NCBI GenBank assembly: GCA_902362805.1
Contig: CABIXY010000008.1
Span: 90,753-154,752 of the forward strand
Source of the DNA: Eubacteriaceae bacterium
GTDB taxonomy: Bacteria; Bacillota; Clostridia; Peptostreptococcales; Anaerovoracaceae
Direction of reading: 5' to 3'
Length of the DNA: 64,000 nt
The stretch's first letter is position 1; each line of letters opens with the position of its first letter. Position numbers and translations under genes: made by a program. The notes beneath the pieces were generated by a model. It saw only the letters and a program-made list of their open reading frames with translations, did not search any database and was not told the origin of the DNA. This document shows, piece by piece, positions 17,284 to 25,091 of this stretch.

Positions 17284-18128
17284 GAAACTTATCACATATT
17301 TATTCAAAAGGAATGCCAGACGAACAACTGGCACTTTCTAATATTAACTTTGATATTTACGACGGTGAAATCGTAGGCGTCATCGGACACACGGGATCGG
17401 GAAAGTCAACGCTGCTGCAGCATCTCAATGGGCTTCTGAAGCCGAATAGCGGCACGATCGTTATTGGAAATACAGATATCACAGCACCGGGCGTGGCAAT
17501 GAAAGAAATCCGCAGGCGCGTAGGACTGGTCTTTCAGTATCCGGAATATCAGTTATTTGAAGAAACCGTAGCACAGGATGTGGCATTTGGCCCTAAGAAT
17601 CTGGGATTAACAGAGGCAGAGGTAGCCGATCGAGTTGAGGAAGCTTTGGAACTGGTGGGGCTGGATTACGAGGATATCAAAGAGCGTTCTCCGTTCGATC
17701 TTTCTGGCGGTCAGAAGAGACGAGTTGCCATCGCTGGGGTTATCGCTATGAAACCTCATGTCTTAATTCTCGACGAACCCACAGCCGGTTTAGATCCGGG
17801 AGCACATCAGGACATTCTCGCTATGATTGAAGAGGTACACGAAGCACAAAATAATATCATCATCTTTGTCTCTCACAATATGGCTGATGTAGCTAGTTTA
17901 TCTGATAAGGTCATGGTTTTGGACAACGGAAAACTGGTGACGGTTGGAACGCCGCAGGAGGTGTTTTCACAAAAGGAACGCCTGGAAGCCATCGGGCTGA
18001 ACGTGCCGCCTGTTACAGACTTGATGCACCAGATTAAGAGCGGCGGGGCGGCTGTCAATGAAAATGTGTTGACCATCAAAGAGGCGGAAGAGGAATTATA
18101 TAACTATTTACAGAGGAAAATGATTTAA
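17268..18128 (+). CDS. ecfA2: ECF transporter ATPase EcfA2
   Basis: Second ATPase of the ECF module. Walker A GHTGSGKST, Q-loop VFQYPEYQLFEETV (the EcfA2-type YPEYQLF), signature LSGGQKRR and Walker B LILDEPTAGLDP are present in 286 residues. It overlaps ecfA1 upstream and ecfT by one base (TAATG), consistent with coupled translation of a fixed-stoichiometry complex at the cytoplasmic face of the membrane. Confidence 0.94.
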   Translation: MSIQVRNLSHIYSKGMPDEQLALSNINFDIYDGEIVGVIGHTGSGKSTLLQHLNGLLKPNSGTIVIGNTDITAPGVAMKEIRRRVGLVFQYPEYQLFEETVAQDVAFGPKNLGLTEAEVADRVEEALELVGLDYEDIKERSPFDLSGGQKRRVAIAGVIAMKPHVLILDEPTAGLDPGAHQDILAMIEEVHEAQNNIIIFVSHNMADVASLSDKVMVLDNGKLVTVGTPQEVFSQKERLEAIGLNVPPVTDLMHQIKSGGAAVNENVLTIKEAEEELYNYLQRKMI

Positions 18129-18928
18129 TGATAAGAGATATCACACTTGGACAATATTATCCCAGCGAATCCATCATTCATCGGCTGGATCCGAGAATTA
18201 AAATAATCGCGACGATTATGTTCATCGCAGAGTTGTTTATCGTGGATGATTTTATCGGGTTTGCCATCTGTGCCAGCGCACTGGCTGTCATAGTGGGCAT
18301 ATCAAAGGTTCCGCTGGCCTTCATCATGCGGGGCTTAAAGCCGATTCTTTTAATCATCATCTTTACCTTTTGCCTCAATATATTCATGGTGGATGGCAAG
18401 GTAATCTGGCAATGGGGATTTTTAAAAATTACAGTGGAAGGACTTTATACAGCGGCATTTATGGGACTGAGACTGATCCTTTTAATCATCGGCTCTTCTC
18501 TGCTGACACTGACGACAAAACCCATCAGCCTGACTGACGCAATTGAAAGACTGTTAAGCCCACTTTCCCATGTCGGTGTGCCTACACACGAAATTGCGAT
18601 GATGATGTCTATCGCTCTCAGGTTTATTCCGACTCTTTTGGAGGAGACGGACAAAATCATGAAAGCCCAGCAGGCCAGAGGTGCGGATTTTGAAAGTGGA
18701 AATATCTTAAGCAGAGCGAAATCCCTGATTCCTATACTGGTACCGCTGTTTGTAAGTGCTTTCCGCATTGCGCAAGATTTGGCAATGGCCATGGAAGCAC
18801 GTTGTTATAGAGGCGGAAAGGGGCGAACCAGGATGCATGAGATGCAGTTTAACGGCAGGGACGCTGCAGCGATGGTCGGTTTAGCGGCGTTTTTAGCAGT
18901 GATTATTTTGGAGAGAATCTTTTTATGA
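18128..18928 (+). CDS. ecfT: ECF transporter transmembrane subunit EcfT
   Basis: Membrane scaffold that couples the two ATPases to interchangeable S components. Several hydrophobic segments are followed by the two coupling helices with the arginine motifs QQARGAD and MEARCYRGG that dock on EcfA1/EcfA2. The N-terminal YYPSESIIHRLDPRIK is typical. It ends in a four-base ATGA overlap with trmB. Confidence 0.94.
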   Translation: MIRDITLGQYYPSESIIHRLDPRIKIIATIMFIAELFIVDDFIGFAICASALAVIVGISKVPLAFIMRGLKPILLIIIFTFCLNIFMVDGKVIWQWGFLKITVEGLYTAAFMGLRLILLIIGSSLLTLTTKPISLTDAIERLLSPLSHVGVPTHEIAMMMSIALRFIPTLLEETDKIMKAQQARGADFESGNILSRAKSLIPILVPLFVSAFRIAQDLAMAMEARCYRGGKGRTRMHEMQFNGRDAAAMVGLAAFLAVIILERIFL

Positions 18929-19563
18929 GACAGAGGAAACTAAAAAATATAGATGAAAGATTGGAAGGCTTCAGTGATTTTACCATAGAAGATCCGCAAG
19001 GCTTTAAGGGAAAATGGAGGGAGGTCTTTGGAAATGATCATCCCATTTATTTGGAAATCGGCTGTGGAAAAGGTCAGTTTGTGACCAACTACGCAGCAAA
19101 ATACCCACAGTGGAATTTTATTGCAATTGAGGGTCATCAGAGTGTTGTGCTCAGAGCCTTGGAAAAAGCAGCAGAAATGGAAAGTGGCAACATTAAATTT
19201 GTGCTGGAATATATAAAGGATATCCGTGATTACTTTGATTGCGGCGAACTTGAGGGGATTTTTTTGAATTTTAGCGATCCTTGGCCTAAGGATCGCCATG
19301 CGAAACGCAGACTGACTTATGGCAAACGCCTTTTACAATATTGTGATGTGATTCGTGAAGGGGGAATGATTCAATTCAAGACTGATAACGATGGCTTGTT
19401 TGATTTTACTCTGGAACAAATTGAGACTGAGGGATTGAACATTTTGGAAGTGTCCAGGGATTTGCATGCTTCGGATTTTGCTGAAACAAATATTACCACA
19501 GAGTACGAAGATAAATTTGCTGCCTCTGGGAAGAATATTAATTATGTAAAGATAAGAGCCTGA
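18925..19563 (+). CDS. trmB: tRNA (guanine-N7-)-methyltransferase
   Basis: AdoMet-dependent methylation of G46 in tRNA variable loops. EIGCGKGQF is the AdoMet-binding motif and NFSDPWPKDRHAKRRLT is the TrmB signature. The C-terminal FKTDNDGLF and TEYEDKF motifs complete the active site. At 212 residues it has the Firmicutes length. It is cotranscribed with the ecf genes by overlap, an unusual but functionally neutral pairing. Its stop codon lies inside the terminator hairpin. Confidence 0.95.
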   Translation: MRQRKLKNIDERLEGFSDFTIEDPQGFKGKWREVFGNDHPIYLEIGCGKGQFVTNYAAKYPQWNFIAIEGHQSVVLRALEKAAEMESGNIKFVLEYIKDIRDYFDCGELEGIFLNFSDPWPKDRHAKRRLTYGKRLLQYCDVIREGGMIQFKTDNDGLFDFTLEQIETEGLNILEVSRDLHASDFAETNITTEYEDKFAASGKNINYVKIRA

Positions 19564-19577
19564 TACAGGCTCTTTCC
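19554..19577 (+). terminator. Terminator of ecf-trmB operon, overlapping the stop codon
   Basis: AAGAGCCTG (19554-19562) / CAGGCTCTT (19566-19574) with ATA loop then TTCC; it could act in both directions because a convergent gene ends at 19589. Confidence 0.75.
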
Positions 19578-19588
19578 TATTTGGGAAA

Positions 19589-20278
19589 TTAGTACTTGAT
19601 AATTTTTGAAGGATTGCATAGACTGCCATTCTTCATCAGCTCAAAATGAAGATGGGTCGGTTCCATGGATTCATAAAGCGCAGTCTGTCCAACGTTGCTG
19701 ATTACCTGGCCTTTTTTTACCGTATCGCCTTTTTCAGCAAGTTTATCTGTGGAGAGATTGCTGTATTTGGAAATATAGCCATTGCTGTGAGTGATCTCGA
19801 TGGTGATTCCATAGGCGTCATCTGTATATATGTCCGTAATTGTACCGCTGGCGACTGCCTTGACACTGGTTCCCTGGGGAGCCTCGATATCCATACCTGG
19901 GTGGGTCATGTATTGATCGAGAGTCGCGTTGTAGATCACCATATCCATTGAATACTTCTTTGATACCTTCCCTTTGTCCGCATCGATAGGCAGCGAGAAC
20001 GTATTGGATTTTGATGACTGCTTATTACTATCTACAATGGGAACGCCGGCAGATGCTTCTTCTGACTTATCACTTTCCTGTTCCTTTTTCTGATCATCAG
20101 CGTCCTTTTCCTGATCAGTTGTGGTTTTTTTCGTAACAGGCACATCATTCGCACTATTCGAGATTTTGTTAATACTAGCTTTTATCGTGAAAATAGATGT
20201 CAGAGCTATGAGACAGAAGCAAAGCATCAGAACAGCGGCAACCTTGTCTTTCCCTTTTTTTCTTTCAACTTGTCGCAT
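19589..20278 (-). CDS. LytM/M23 peptidase-like membrane protein, probable SpoIIQ
   Basis: Single-pass membrane protein with an extracytoplasmic LytM domain. A short basic N-terminus, one membrane segment (about residues 12-35), a charged Lys/Glu/Asp linker (about 45-85) and a LytM domain (about 95-229) are seen. Zinc ligands appear intact: THPGMDIEAP (H and D) and THLHFEL (HxH), unlike the degenerate Bacillus SpoIIQ but like clostridial SpoIIQ. The ATG at 20278 is eight bases after GGAGG; a GTG at 20287 overlaps the Shine-Dalgarno. A sigma-F/G-like promoter lies directly upstream, supporting a forespore role. Confidence 0.75.
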   Translation of the reverse strand: MRQVERKKGKDKVAAVLMLCFCLIALTSIFTIKASINKISNSANDVPVTKKTTTDQEKDADDQKKEQESDKSEEASAGVPIVDSNKQSSKSNTFSLPIDADKGKVSKKYSMDMVIYNATLDQYMTHPGMDIEAPQGTSVKAVASGTITDIYTDDAYGITIEITHSNGYISKYSNLSTDKLAEKGDTVKKGQVISNVGQTALYESMEPTHLHFELMKNGSLCNPSKIIKY

Positions 20279-20298
20279 TTTCTTCACCTCCTGTCACC

Positions 20299-20328
20299 TA
20301 TTATCACCACTAAAACGTGTATTCATAC
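20299..20328 (-). promoter_or_regulatory. Candidate sigma-F/sigma-G promoter for SpoIIQ-like gene
   Basis: Read on the minus strand: GTATG (20328-20324), 15-base spacer, GGTGATAATA (20308-20299). The -10 fits the forespore consensus GGnrAnAnTw. The predicted start of transcription falls almost on the Shine-Dalgarno sequence, which is tight. Confidence 0.45.
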
Positions 20329-20378
20329 TAATATTAACTTGTAAAAATAAGGAGTTCATAGTAGAATGTTTTCATGAC

Positions 20379-20505
20379 ATTCTGTCCAAAGATGTAAAAG
20401 ACGGCAGTCGAATTCAGCAAATCAAATATTTGCGAATTCGTTGCATGAGACCTGCCGCGGTTTGCTTGTGTAAACCGGGCTAGGGCTTCAATTTGCAGAC
20501 AGAAT
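20379..20505 (+). repeat. Structured repeat element, copy 2 of 3
   Basis: Closing stem ATTCTGTC (20379-20386) / GACAGAAT (20498-20505); hairpin I CGAATTC/GAATTCG (20409-20415, 20434-20440) and GCAAAT/ATTTGC (20417-20422, 20428-20433) with bulged A at 20416; linker GCATGAGACCTGCC (20443-20456); hairpin II CGGTTT/AAACCG (20458-20463, 20472-20477); tail GGGCTAGGGCTTC (20477-20489). GGCAG at 20403-20407 can also pair with CTGCC of the linker. A further hairpin CCAGCC/GGCTGG follows at 20521-20535. Confidence 0.7.
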
Positions 20506-20580
20506 TTATGCAAAGATGCCCCAGCCTATGGCTGGTCTGGCGTTTGTCGTATATTTGATAATCAATTTGGAGGTGACAAT

Positions 20581-21816
20581 ATGGCTGAATTTATAATGGC
20601 AGCACAGAATGGAAGGAACATCCCTACAGAGGATAAGATTTTTGGCATCAGCCGCAGGGCGAACGAAATGATAGACGAAAAAGGTCCTGATGAAGTGGTC
20701 AATGCTACCATAGGAGCGCTTCTGGACGATGATGGCGATTTGATGGTTCTTTCTTCTGTTGATGACACATTTATGGGTCTGGAACCAGAAGAGTATGCAG
20801 CATATGCACCGATTGGCGGTACGCCCGCTTATAAAAAAGCGGCAATCAAAGCTGCTTTAGGCAAATATGAACCAAAAGGTTTTGTAGAAGCGATTGCTAC
20901 ACCTGGAGGCACCGGCTCAATAAGAAATACGATTGCCAACTATTCTTGCCCGGGAGATAAAGTTTTGACCAGTGACTGGCATTGGGCGCCATATAAGACT
21001 GTCGCCTCTGAAATTGGCAGGAGCATCGATACCTATCAACTGTTTACAGAAGACGGCAAATATAATATAGAAGCTTTTTCAAAAAAAGTGCATGAAATTT
21101 TGGCTGAGCAGAATCGTTTGGTTATCATCATAAACACACCGGCACATAACCCGACAGGTTATGCCCTCACCAATGAGGACTGGAAGCAGGTTGTAGACTG
21201 TCTGAGTAATGTTTCTCCTGAGAATCGTGTCGCGCTGCTTATTGATGCGGCTTATATCGACTTTGCGGGTGATGAGGATAAATACAGGGAGTTTTTACCG
21301 ATTTTGGAGACTCTGCCGGCGAACATTCTGCCGATTATGGCCTACAGTATGTCAAAGACGTTCACCATTTATGGGATGAGATGTGGCGCGATGATCTGCC
21401 TGGCGCCAACAAAGGAAATTGCTGAAGAGTTTAAGCGGGTCTGTGAGTTTTCTTCGAGAGGTTCGTGGTCTAACAGCGCCAAAGCTGGCCAGAGCATTAT
21501 AGCAAATATCTTTGCTGACGAAGATTTATTGAAAAAAGTAACGCAGGAGAGAAAAGAAATTCGAGAAATGCTTCTCAGCAGAGGAAAAGCTTTTGAAGAG
21601 GAGTCTGCAAAAGTAGGCTTAAAAATCGTGCCTTTTGATGCTGGTTTCTTTGCGTCGATCCCTTGTGACAACCCGGACGAAATCAGTGCCAAGCTGGAGA
21701 AAAAAGGAATTTTCCTAGTGCCCCTGGCAAAAGGGCTGCGCGTGTCCATCGCCTCAATTTCAGAGGAAAAGTGCAGACGAATTCCAGCTGAAATTAAGAG
21801 TGCAATGGAAGATTAG
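20581..21816 (+). CDS. Class I/II PLP-dependent aminotransferase
   Basis: Pyridoxal-phosphate aminotransferase of fold type I, probably for aspartate or aromatic amino acids. The cofactor lysine lies in YSMSKTFTIYGMR (about residue 260), with NTPAHNPTGYALT (Asn and Pro of the PLP pocket) and IDAAYIDF (Asp contacting the pyridine nitrogen). RVSIASIS near the C-terminus holds the substrate carboxylate arginine. Length 411. GGAGG precedes the ATG. It stands alone between a repeat element and a strong terminator. Exact substrate is not determined. Confidence 0.85.
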   Translation: MAEFIMAAQNGRNIPTEDKIFGISRRANEMIDEKGPDEVVNATIGALLDDDGDLMVLSSVDDTFMGLEPEEYAAYAPIGGTPAYKKAAIKAALGKYEPKGFVEAIATPGGTGSIRNTIANYSCPGDKVLTSDWHWAPYKTVASEIGRSIDTYQLFTEDGKYNIEAFSKKVHEILAEQNRLVIIINTPAHNPTGYALTNEDWKQVVDCLSNVSPENRVALLIDAAYIDFAGDEDKYREFLPILETLPANILPIMAYSMSKTFTIYGMRCGAMICLAPTKEIAEEFKRVCEFSSRGSWSNSAKAGQSIIANIFADEDLLKKVTQERKEIREMLLSRGKAFEEESAKVGLKIVPFDAGFFASIPCDNPDEISAKLEKKGIFLVPLAKGLRVSIASISEEKCRRIPAEIKSAMED

Positions 21817-21858
21817 AAGGAAGCTGGTCTTACGACCAGTACGAAAATAGACAAGACG

Positions 21859-21904
21859 GAAGACACGTCCAGGCTTTGCGGCCTTGTGACGTGTCTTCTC
21901 TTAT
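21859..21904 (+). terminator. Terminator of aminotransferase gene
   Basis: GAAGACACGTC (21859-21869) / GACGTGTCTTC (21888-21898), followed by TCTTATT. Confidence 0.85.
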
Positions 21905-22079
21905 TATGTGGGTTTGAAAGTGGGAGAAACAGGCATTTGTAGTCTACAAAAGCAGAAGTCAGAAAAAAAGTGTGGAACATTTTATAGAAACCGAGGCGGC
22001 TGCGGACCGTAATGTCTTGCGGGGAGCTTTTTTGATGGAGGCATTTATTCCGCCTCTGTATTCATAGATGAAAATGTGG

Positions 22080-22136
22080 TATAATGGTTCCATAATCTTA
22101 CGGCGTTGCCGCAAGGAAGTATTATGGAGGTGTATT
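22080..22136 (+). promoter_or_regulatory. TATAAT promoter and short leader with repeated motif
   Basis: TATAAT at 22080-22085 has no good -35. The expected transcript starts near 22092 and immediately contains GGCGTTGCCGCAAGGAAGT (22102-22120), flanked by ATAATCTT (22092-22099) and AAGTATTAT (22117-22125), which pair. The same motif occurs before rpsN at 52261-52281, again inside flanking complementary arms. GGAGG follows, with the ATG at 22137. Confidence 0.55.
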
Positions 22137-22913
22137 ATGAAGATAGATAAGGTAAGTGTGATATATTTCAGTCCATCGGGGACTACAAAGAAGATAGCTG
22201 AAAAAATCGGTGAAGGTTTTGCTGAGAAAAAGGAATACCACGATATTTTAGCGCACAGAATAGAAAAGAAACGGGTGATTGCAGAGAATGGTCTGCTGAT
22301 TTTGGCGATGCCTGTATTTGGGGGACGGATTCCGGAATACTGTTTGTCCTCAATCAAACATCTTCGTGGAATGAATACGCCGGCAATCATTACAGCAGTA
22401 TATGGGAACAGAGAATATGAAGACGCTCTAGTCGAAATGGAGGACCTACTTGATGATGTCGGATTCAGAGTCATCGGTGCGGCAGCTTTTATCGCACAAC
22501 ATTCTGTCTTTCCTCATGTGGCGGCTGGTCGGCCTGATGAAGCGGATATGAAGTACATAGAGGAATTTGCAGAGAAATGCGTTGAAAAACTGGAGACTTT
22601 TGAGCCTGAAAATAACGAAAAACTGCAGCTGCCGGGCGACCGTCCATACAAACCTCATATGAAACCATCCATGGCGCCAGAAGCAGATAAAAATTGCACA
22701 AAGTGCAGAACCTGCGTTGAGGTCTGTCCAGTACATGCAATCAGCAGTGAGACGCCAAAGAAAACGGATAAGCACAAATGTATCATGTGTACTGCCTGCA
22801 TTGCTAGCTGTCCAGTAAAAGCGAGATCCTTTGGCGGACCTAAGTATGTCGTCGCATCAAAGACTTTTGCCAGTGCCTGCAGCAAGAGAAAAGAGCCAGA
22901 ATTATTCGTATAA
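22137..22913 (+). CDS. EFR1-type flavodoxin-ferredoxin fusion protein
   Basis: Electron-transfer protein with an N-terminal flavodoxin-like domain and two C-terminal [4Fe-4S] clusters. FSPSGTTKKIAEKIGEG is the FMN phosphate loop; MPVFGGRIP and YGNREYEDA continue the flavin site. Cluster motifs are CTKCRTCVEVCP and CIMCTACIASCP (residues about 185-235). The family is common in anaerobes; its partner is unknown. The ATG at 22137 follows TGGAGGTG. The unusual leader before it shares a 21-base identity with the rpsN leader. Confidence 0.88.
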   Translation: MKIDKVSVIYFSPSGTTKKIAEKIGEGFAEKKEYHDILAHRIEKKRVIAENGLLILAMPVFGGRIPEYCLSSIKHLRGMNTPAIITAVYGNREYEDALVEMEDLLDDVGFRVIGAAAFIAQHSVFPHVAAGRPDEADMKYIEEFAEKCVEKLETFEPENNEKLQLPGDRPYKPHMKPSMAPEADKNCTKCRTCVEVCPVHAISSETPKKTDKHKCIMCTACIASCPVKARSFGGPKYVVASKTFASACSKRKEPELFV

Positions 22914-22972
22914 AATGACATTCTGAATAGCGGCGTTTACCCTAGTATATTGACCAGCAAGGAGGAAGACAG

Positions 22973-23887
22973 ATGAATAAGTATTTAGACATTGCACTTG
23001 AGGTGCAAGAGGCACTTGAGAACAGGCGGCCAGTGGTGGCTCTTGAGTCTACCATTATTTCTCACGGAATGCCTTATCCGCAAAATGTAGAGACCGCTCT
23101 TAGGGTAGAGGAAATTATCAGAGACTATGGTGCAGTTCCCGCTACGGTTGCAATTATTGGGGGCAGGTTAAAATGCGGCCTTGCGAAACAGGAAATAGAG
23201 TATTTGGCAAAAAAAGGGACCGACATTGTGAAATGCTCCAGACGCGATATACCAGTGGCCATTTCTAAAAAATTGGATGGAGCGACTACTGTTGCGACTA
23301 CTATGATGATTGCGAATATGGCAGGAGTGAAGATCTTCGCTACTGGGGGCATTGGAGGCGTTCACAGAGGTGCAGAACAGAACATGGATATTTCTGCTGA
23401 CCTGGAGGAACTAGGGCAGACGCCGGTCATGGTGGTGTGTGCAGGTGCAAAGGCAATTCTCGATTTGGGATTGACCTTAGAATATTTGGAAACGAAAGGT
23501 GTTCCTGTAATCGGGTATGGTACCGGTGAATTGCCAGCTTTCTATACGAGAAAAAGCGGTTTCCATGTGGACTACAGATTGGATACGCCAAAGGAACTTG
23601 CAGAAGCATTCGAAGCGCAGCGGGGCTGCGGTCTTCATACCGGAATGCTGGTTGCAAATCCGATTCCCGAAGAGTTTTCTATGGACGATGAAGTCATAAA
23701 CCGAGCGATTGACGAGGCCATAAGAGAAGCTGGTGAAAGAGGCATCCATGGGAAGGAGACGACGCCGTTTCTTCTTGCAAAAGTGAAAGACATTACAGGA
23801 GGCGACAGTCTCAACGCAAATATACAATTGGTATATAATAATGCCAAAGTGGCAGCACAGACAGCAGTAGAGCTTTGCCATTTATGA
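22973..23887 (+). CDS. psuG: Pseudouridine-5'-phosphate glycosidase
   Basis: Cleaves the C-C bond of pseudouridine 5'-phosphate to uracil and ribose 5-phosphate, a manganese-dependent reaction. ALESTIISHGMPYP at the N-terminus, GGRLKCGL, GATTVATTMMIA and FATGGIGGVHRGAE are PsuG signatures, and the 304-residue length is normal. A strong AAGGAGGAAG precedes the ATG. The usual neighbour psuK is not adjacent; a PsuK-like kinase is encoded at 39864. It is followed by exoA after 25 bases. Confidence 0.95.
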   Translation: MNKYLDIALEVQEALENRRPVVALESTIISHGMPYPQNVETALRVEEIIRDYGAVPATVAIIGGRLKCGLAKQEIEYLAKKGTDIVKCSRRDIPVAISKKLDGATTVATTMMIANMAGVKIFATGGIGGVHRGAEQNMDISADLEELGQTPVMVVCAGAKAILDLGLTLEYLETKGVPVIGYGTGELPAFYTRKSGFHVDYRLDTPKELAEAFEAQRGCGLHTGMLVANPIPEEFSMDDEVINRAIDEAIREAGERGIHGKETTPFLLAKVKDITGGDSLNANIQLVYNNAKVAAQTAVELCHL

Positions 23888-23912
23888 ATCTGGAAGAAAG
23901 AGGAATAGATAT

Positions 23913-24668
23913 ATGAGATTAGTATCGTGGAACGTGAACGGTTTGAGGGCGTGCCTTGGAAAAGGATTTATAGAATCCATGCGCGGATTAGAAGCGGATT
24001 TTATCTGCATTCAGGAGACAAAGATGCAGGAAGGACAAGCCGAAGTAGACTTGCCGGAATATGAGGAATTTTTTTGCAGTGCTGAGAAGAAGGGCTACTC
24101 CGGAACCGCTATCTTTGCCAAAGAAAAACCGCTCTCAGTGCAAAAGAATTTTGGCGATCATACAGATGAAGGCAGAGCGATTATTTTAGAGTATGAGGAA
24201 TTTTATCTGGTGACAGTCTATGTCCCGAACTCACAAGATCAGCTCAAGCGTATCGATTACAGGATGAAGTGGGAAGAGGATTTTCTGGCCTTCATCAAAG
24301 AACTTGACGAGAAGAAGCCGGTCATTATCTGTGGCGATATGAATGTGGCGAAGGAAGAAATTGACTTGAAAAATCCGAAGACAAATCGTGGCAACGCTGG
24401 ATTCTCCGACCAGGAGCGTGACAAGATGCGTAACCTGCTGGCAGCCGGTTTTGTAGATACCTTCAGATACTTGTATCCTGAAGCAGCTGGCATTTACAGC
24501 TGGTGGTCTTATCGCTTTAATGCCCGTAAGAACAATGCCGGATGGCGTATCGACTACTTTATCGTCAGCGAAAGACTAAAGGACAAGATCGTCGAAGCTA
24601 AGATCCACACAGACATCATGGGCAGTGATCACTGCCCGGTAGAACTGGAGATTGATTTATCTTTTTGA
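23913..24668 (+). CDS. exoA: Exodeoxyribonuclease III / AP endonuclease
   Basis: Magnesium-dependent base-excision repair endonuclease acting at abasic sites. MRLVSWNVNGLRACL, CIQETKMQ (metal Glu), VYVPNSQ, GDMNVA (Asp/Asn), and the catalytic SDHCPVELEI near the C-terminus are all present in 251 residues. The spacing to psuG (25 bases) suggests cotranscription. The gene is followed by a short hairpin GGAG/CTCC. Confidence 0.95.
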   Translation: MRLVSWNVNGLRACLGKGFIESMRGLEADFICIQETKMQEGQAEVDLPEYEEFFCSAEKKGYSGTAIFAKEKPLSVQKNFGDHTDEGRAIILEYEEFYLVTVYVPNSQDQLKRIDYRMKWEEDFLAFIKELDEKKPVIICGDMNVAKEEIDLKNPKTNRGNAGFSDQERDKMRNLLAAGFVDTFRYLYPEAAGIYSWWSYRFNARKNNAGWRIDYFIVSERLKDKIVEAKIHTDIMGSDHCPVELEIDLSF

Positions 24669-24684
24669 GTGGAGAAAAAACTCC

Positions 24685-24777
24685 TTACATGGCTGAAAAA
24701 AATTGGTACAATACAAATACAACGAGTATTCTTCTTGGATGTAAGTCCGGTTGTAAGATCTGCTCGTTGTTTTTATT
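24685..24777 (+). other. Candidate short transcription unit or terminator region
   Basis: A promoter-like pair TTACAT (24685-24690) and TACAAT (24707-24712) with a 16-base spacer is followed by CAACGAG (24720-24726) pairing with CTCGTTG (24763-24769) and then TTTTTATT. Inside lies a small hairpin GGAT/GTCC (24738-24749). It could be a roughly 60-base RNA with its own terminator, or simply the exoA terminator. Confidence 0.4.
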
Positions 24778-24784
24778 GTAGAAA

Positions 24785-25003
24785 ATGGAGAGTCATGGCA
24801 GCTTTTAATGTCTGCATCAGCTTTTGTAGCAGGTCCTTTAGTCCGCTGCCTGTTTAGAAAACTCTTCGGCAGGGCGCGTCGGACTGACCAGAACTGTCAG
24901 GAACTGGCATAAGGAAAAGCGGGGTGTGCAGCCTGCAAACAGGCACCGAAGAGAACCTGGGGTTCCCGAGAGGAGTGGCGAAGCCACTCCTTTATCTTTT
25001 ATG
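24785..25003 (+). ncRNA. Candidate free-standing structured RNA of about 200 bases
   Basis: No open frame fits. Nested stems are AGTCCG (24840-24845) with CGGACT (24880-24885) enclosing CTGCC/GGCAG (24846-24850, 24868-24872). The loop contributes two eight-base segments, GCCTGTTT (24848-24855) and CTCTTCGG (24862-24869), complementary to AAACAGGC (24938-24945) and CCGAAGAG (24947-24954). That order is a pseudoknot or two exclusive states. GGCAGC/GCTGCC gives another outer option. A strong terminator ends the region, and the next gene has its own promoter, so this is probably not a leader. Rfam families such as raiA or 6S should be tested; I cannot assign one. Confidence 0.55.
24971..25000 (+). 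terminator. Terminator of the RNA candidate
   Basis: AGGAGTGGC (24971-24979) / GCCACTCCT (24983-24991) around GAA, then TTATCTTTT. Confidence 0.85.
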
Positions 25004-25035
25004 ACAAATCGGTCAGGTAACAAAAATGTGCCTTC

Positions 25036-25064
25036 TTTACAAAAGCATAATATGACTGTATAGT
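25036..25064 (+). promoter_or_regulatory. Promoter of the transporter-macro-SirTM operon
   Basis: TTTACA (25036-25041) and TATAGT (25059-25064) with a 17-base spacer; GAGGAGG and the ATG at 25092 follow closely. Confidence 0.65.
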
Positions 25065-25091
25065 ACTATTATACACTTGAGGAGGTAATTT

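Noticed and set aside
24785..25003. Direct call as 6S RNA, SRP RNA, tmRNA or RNase P RNA
   Set aside because: The conserved sequence marks of SRP RNA, tmRNA and RNase P RNA were not found, and the single long bulged hairpin of 6S RNA could not be drawn convincingly.
24785..25003. Riboswitch for the operon at 25092
   Set aside because: A terminator ends the region and a separate promoter at 25036-25064 precedes the operon.
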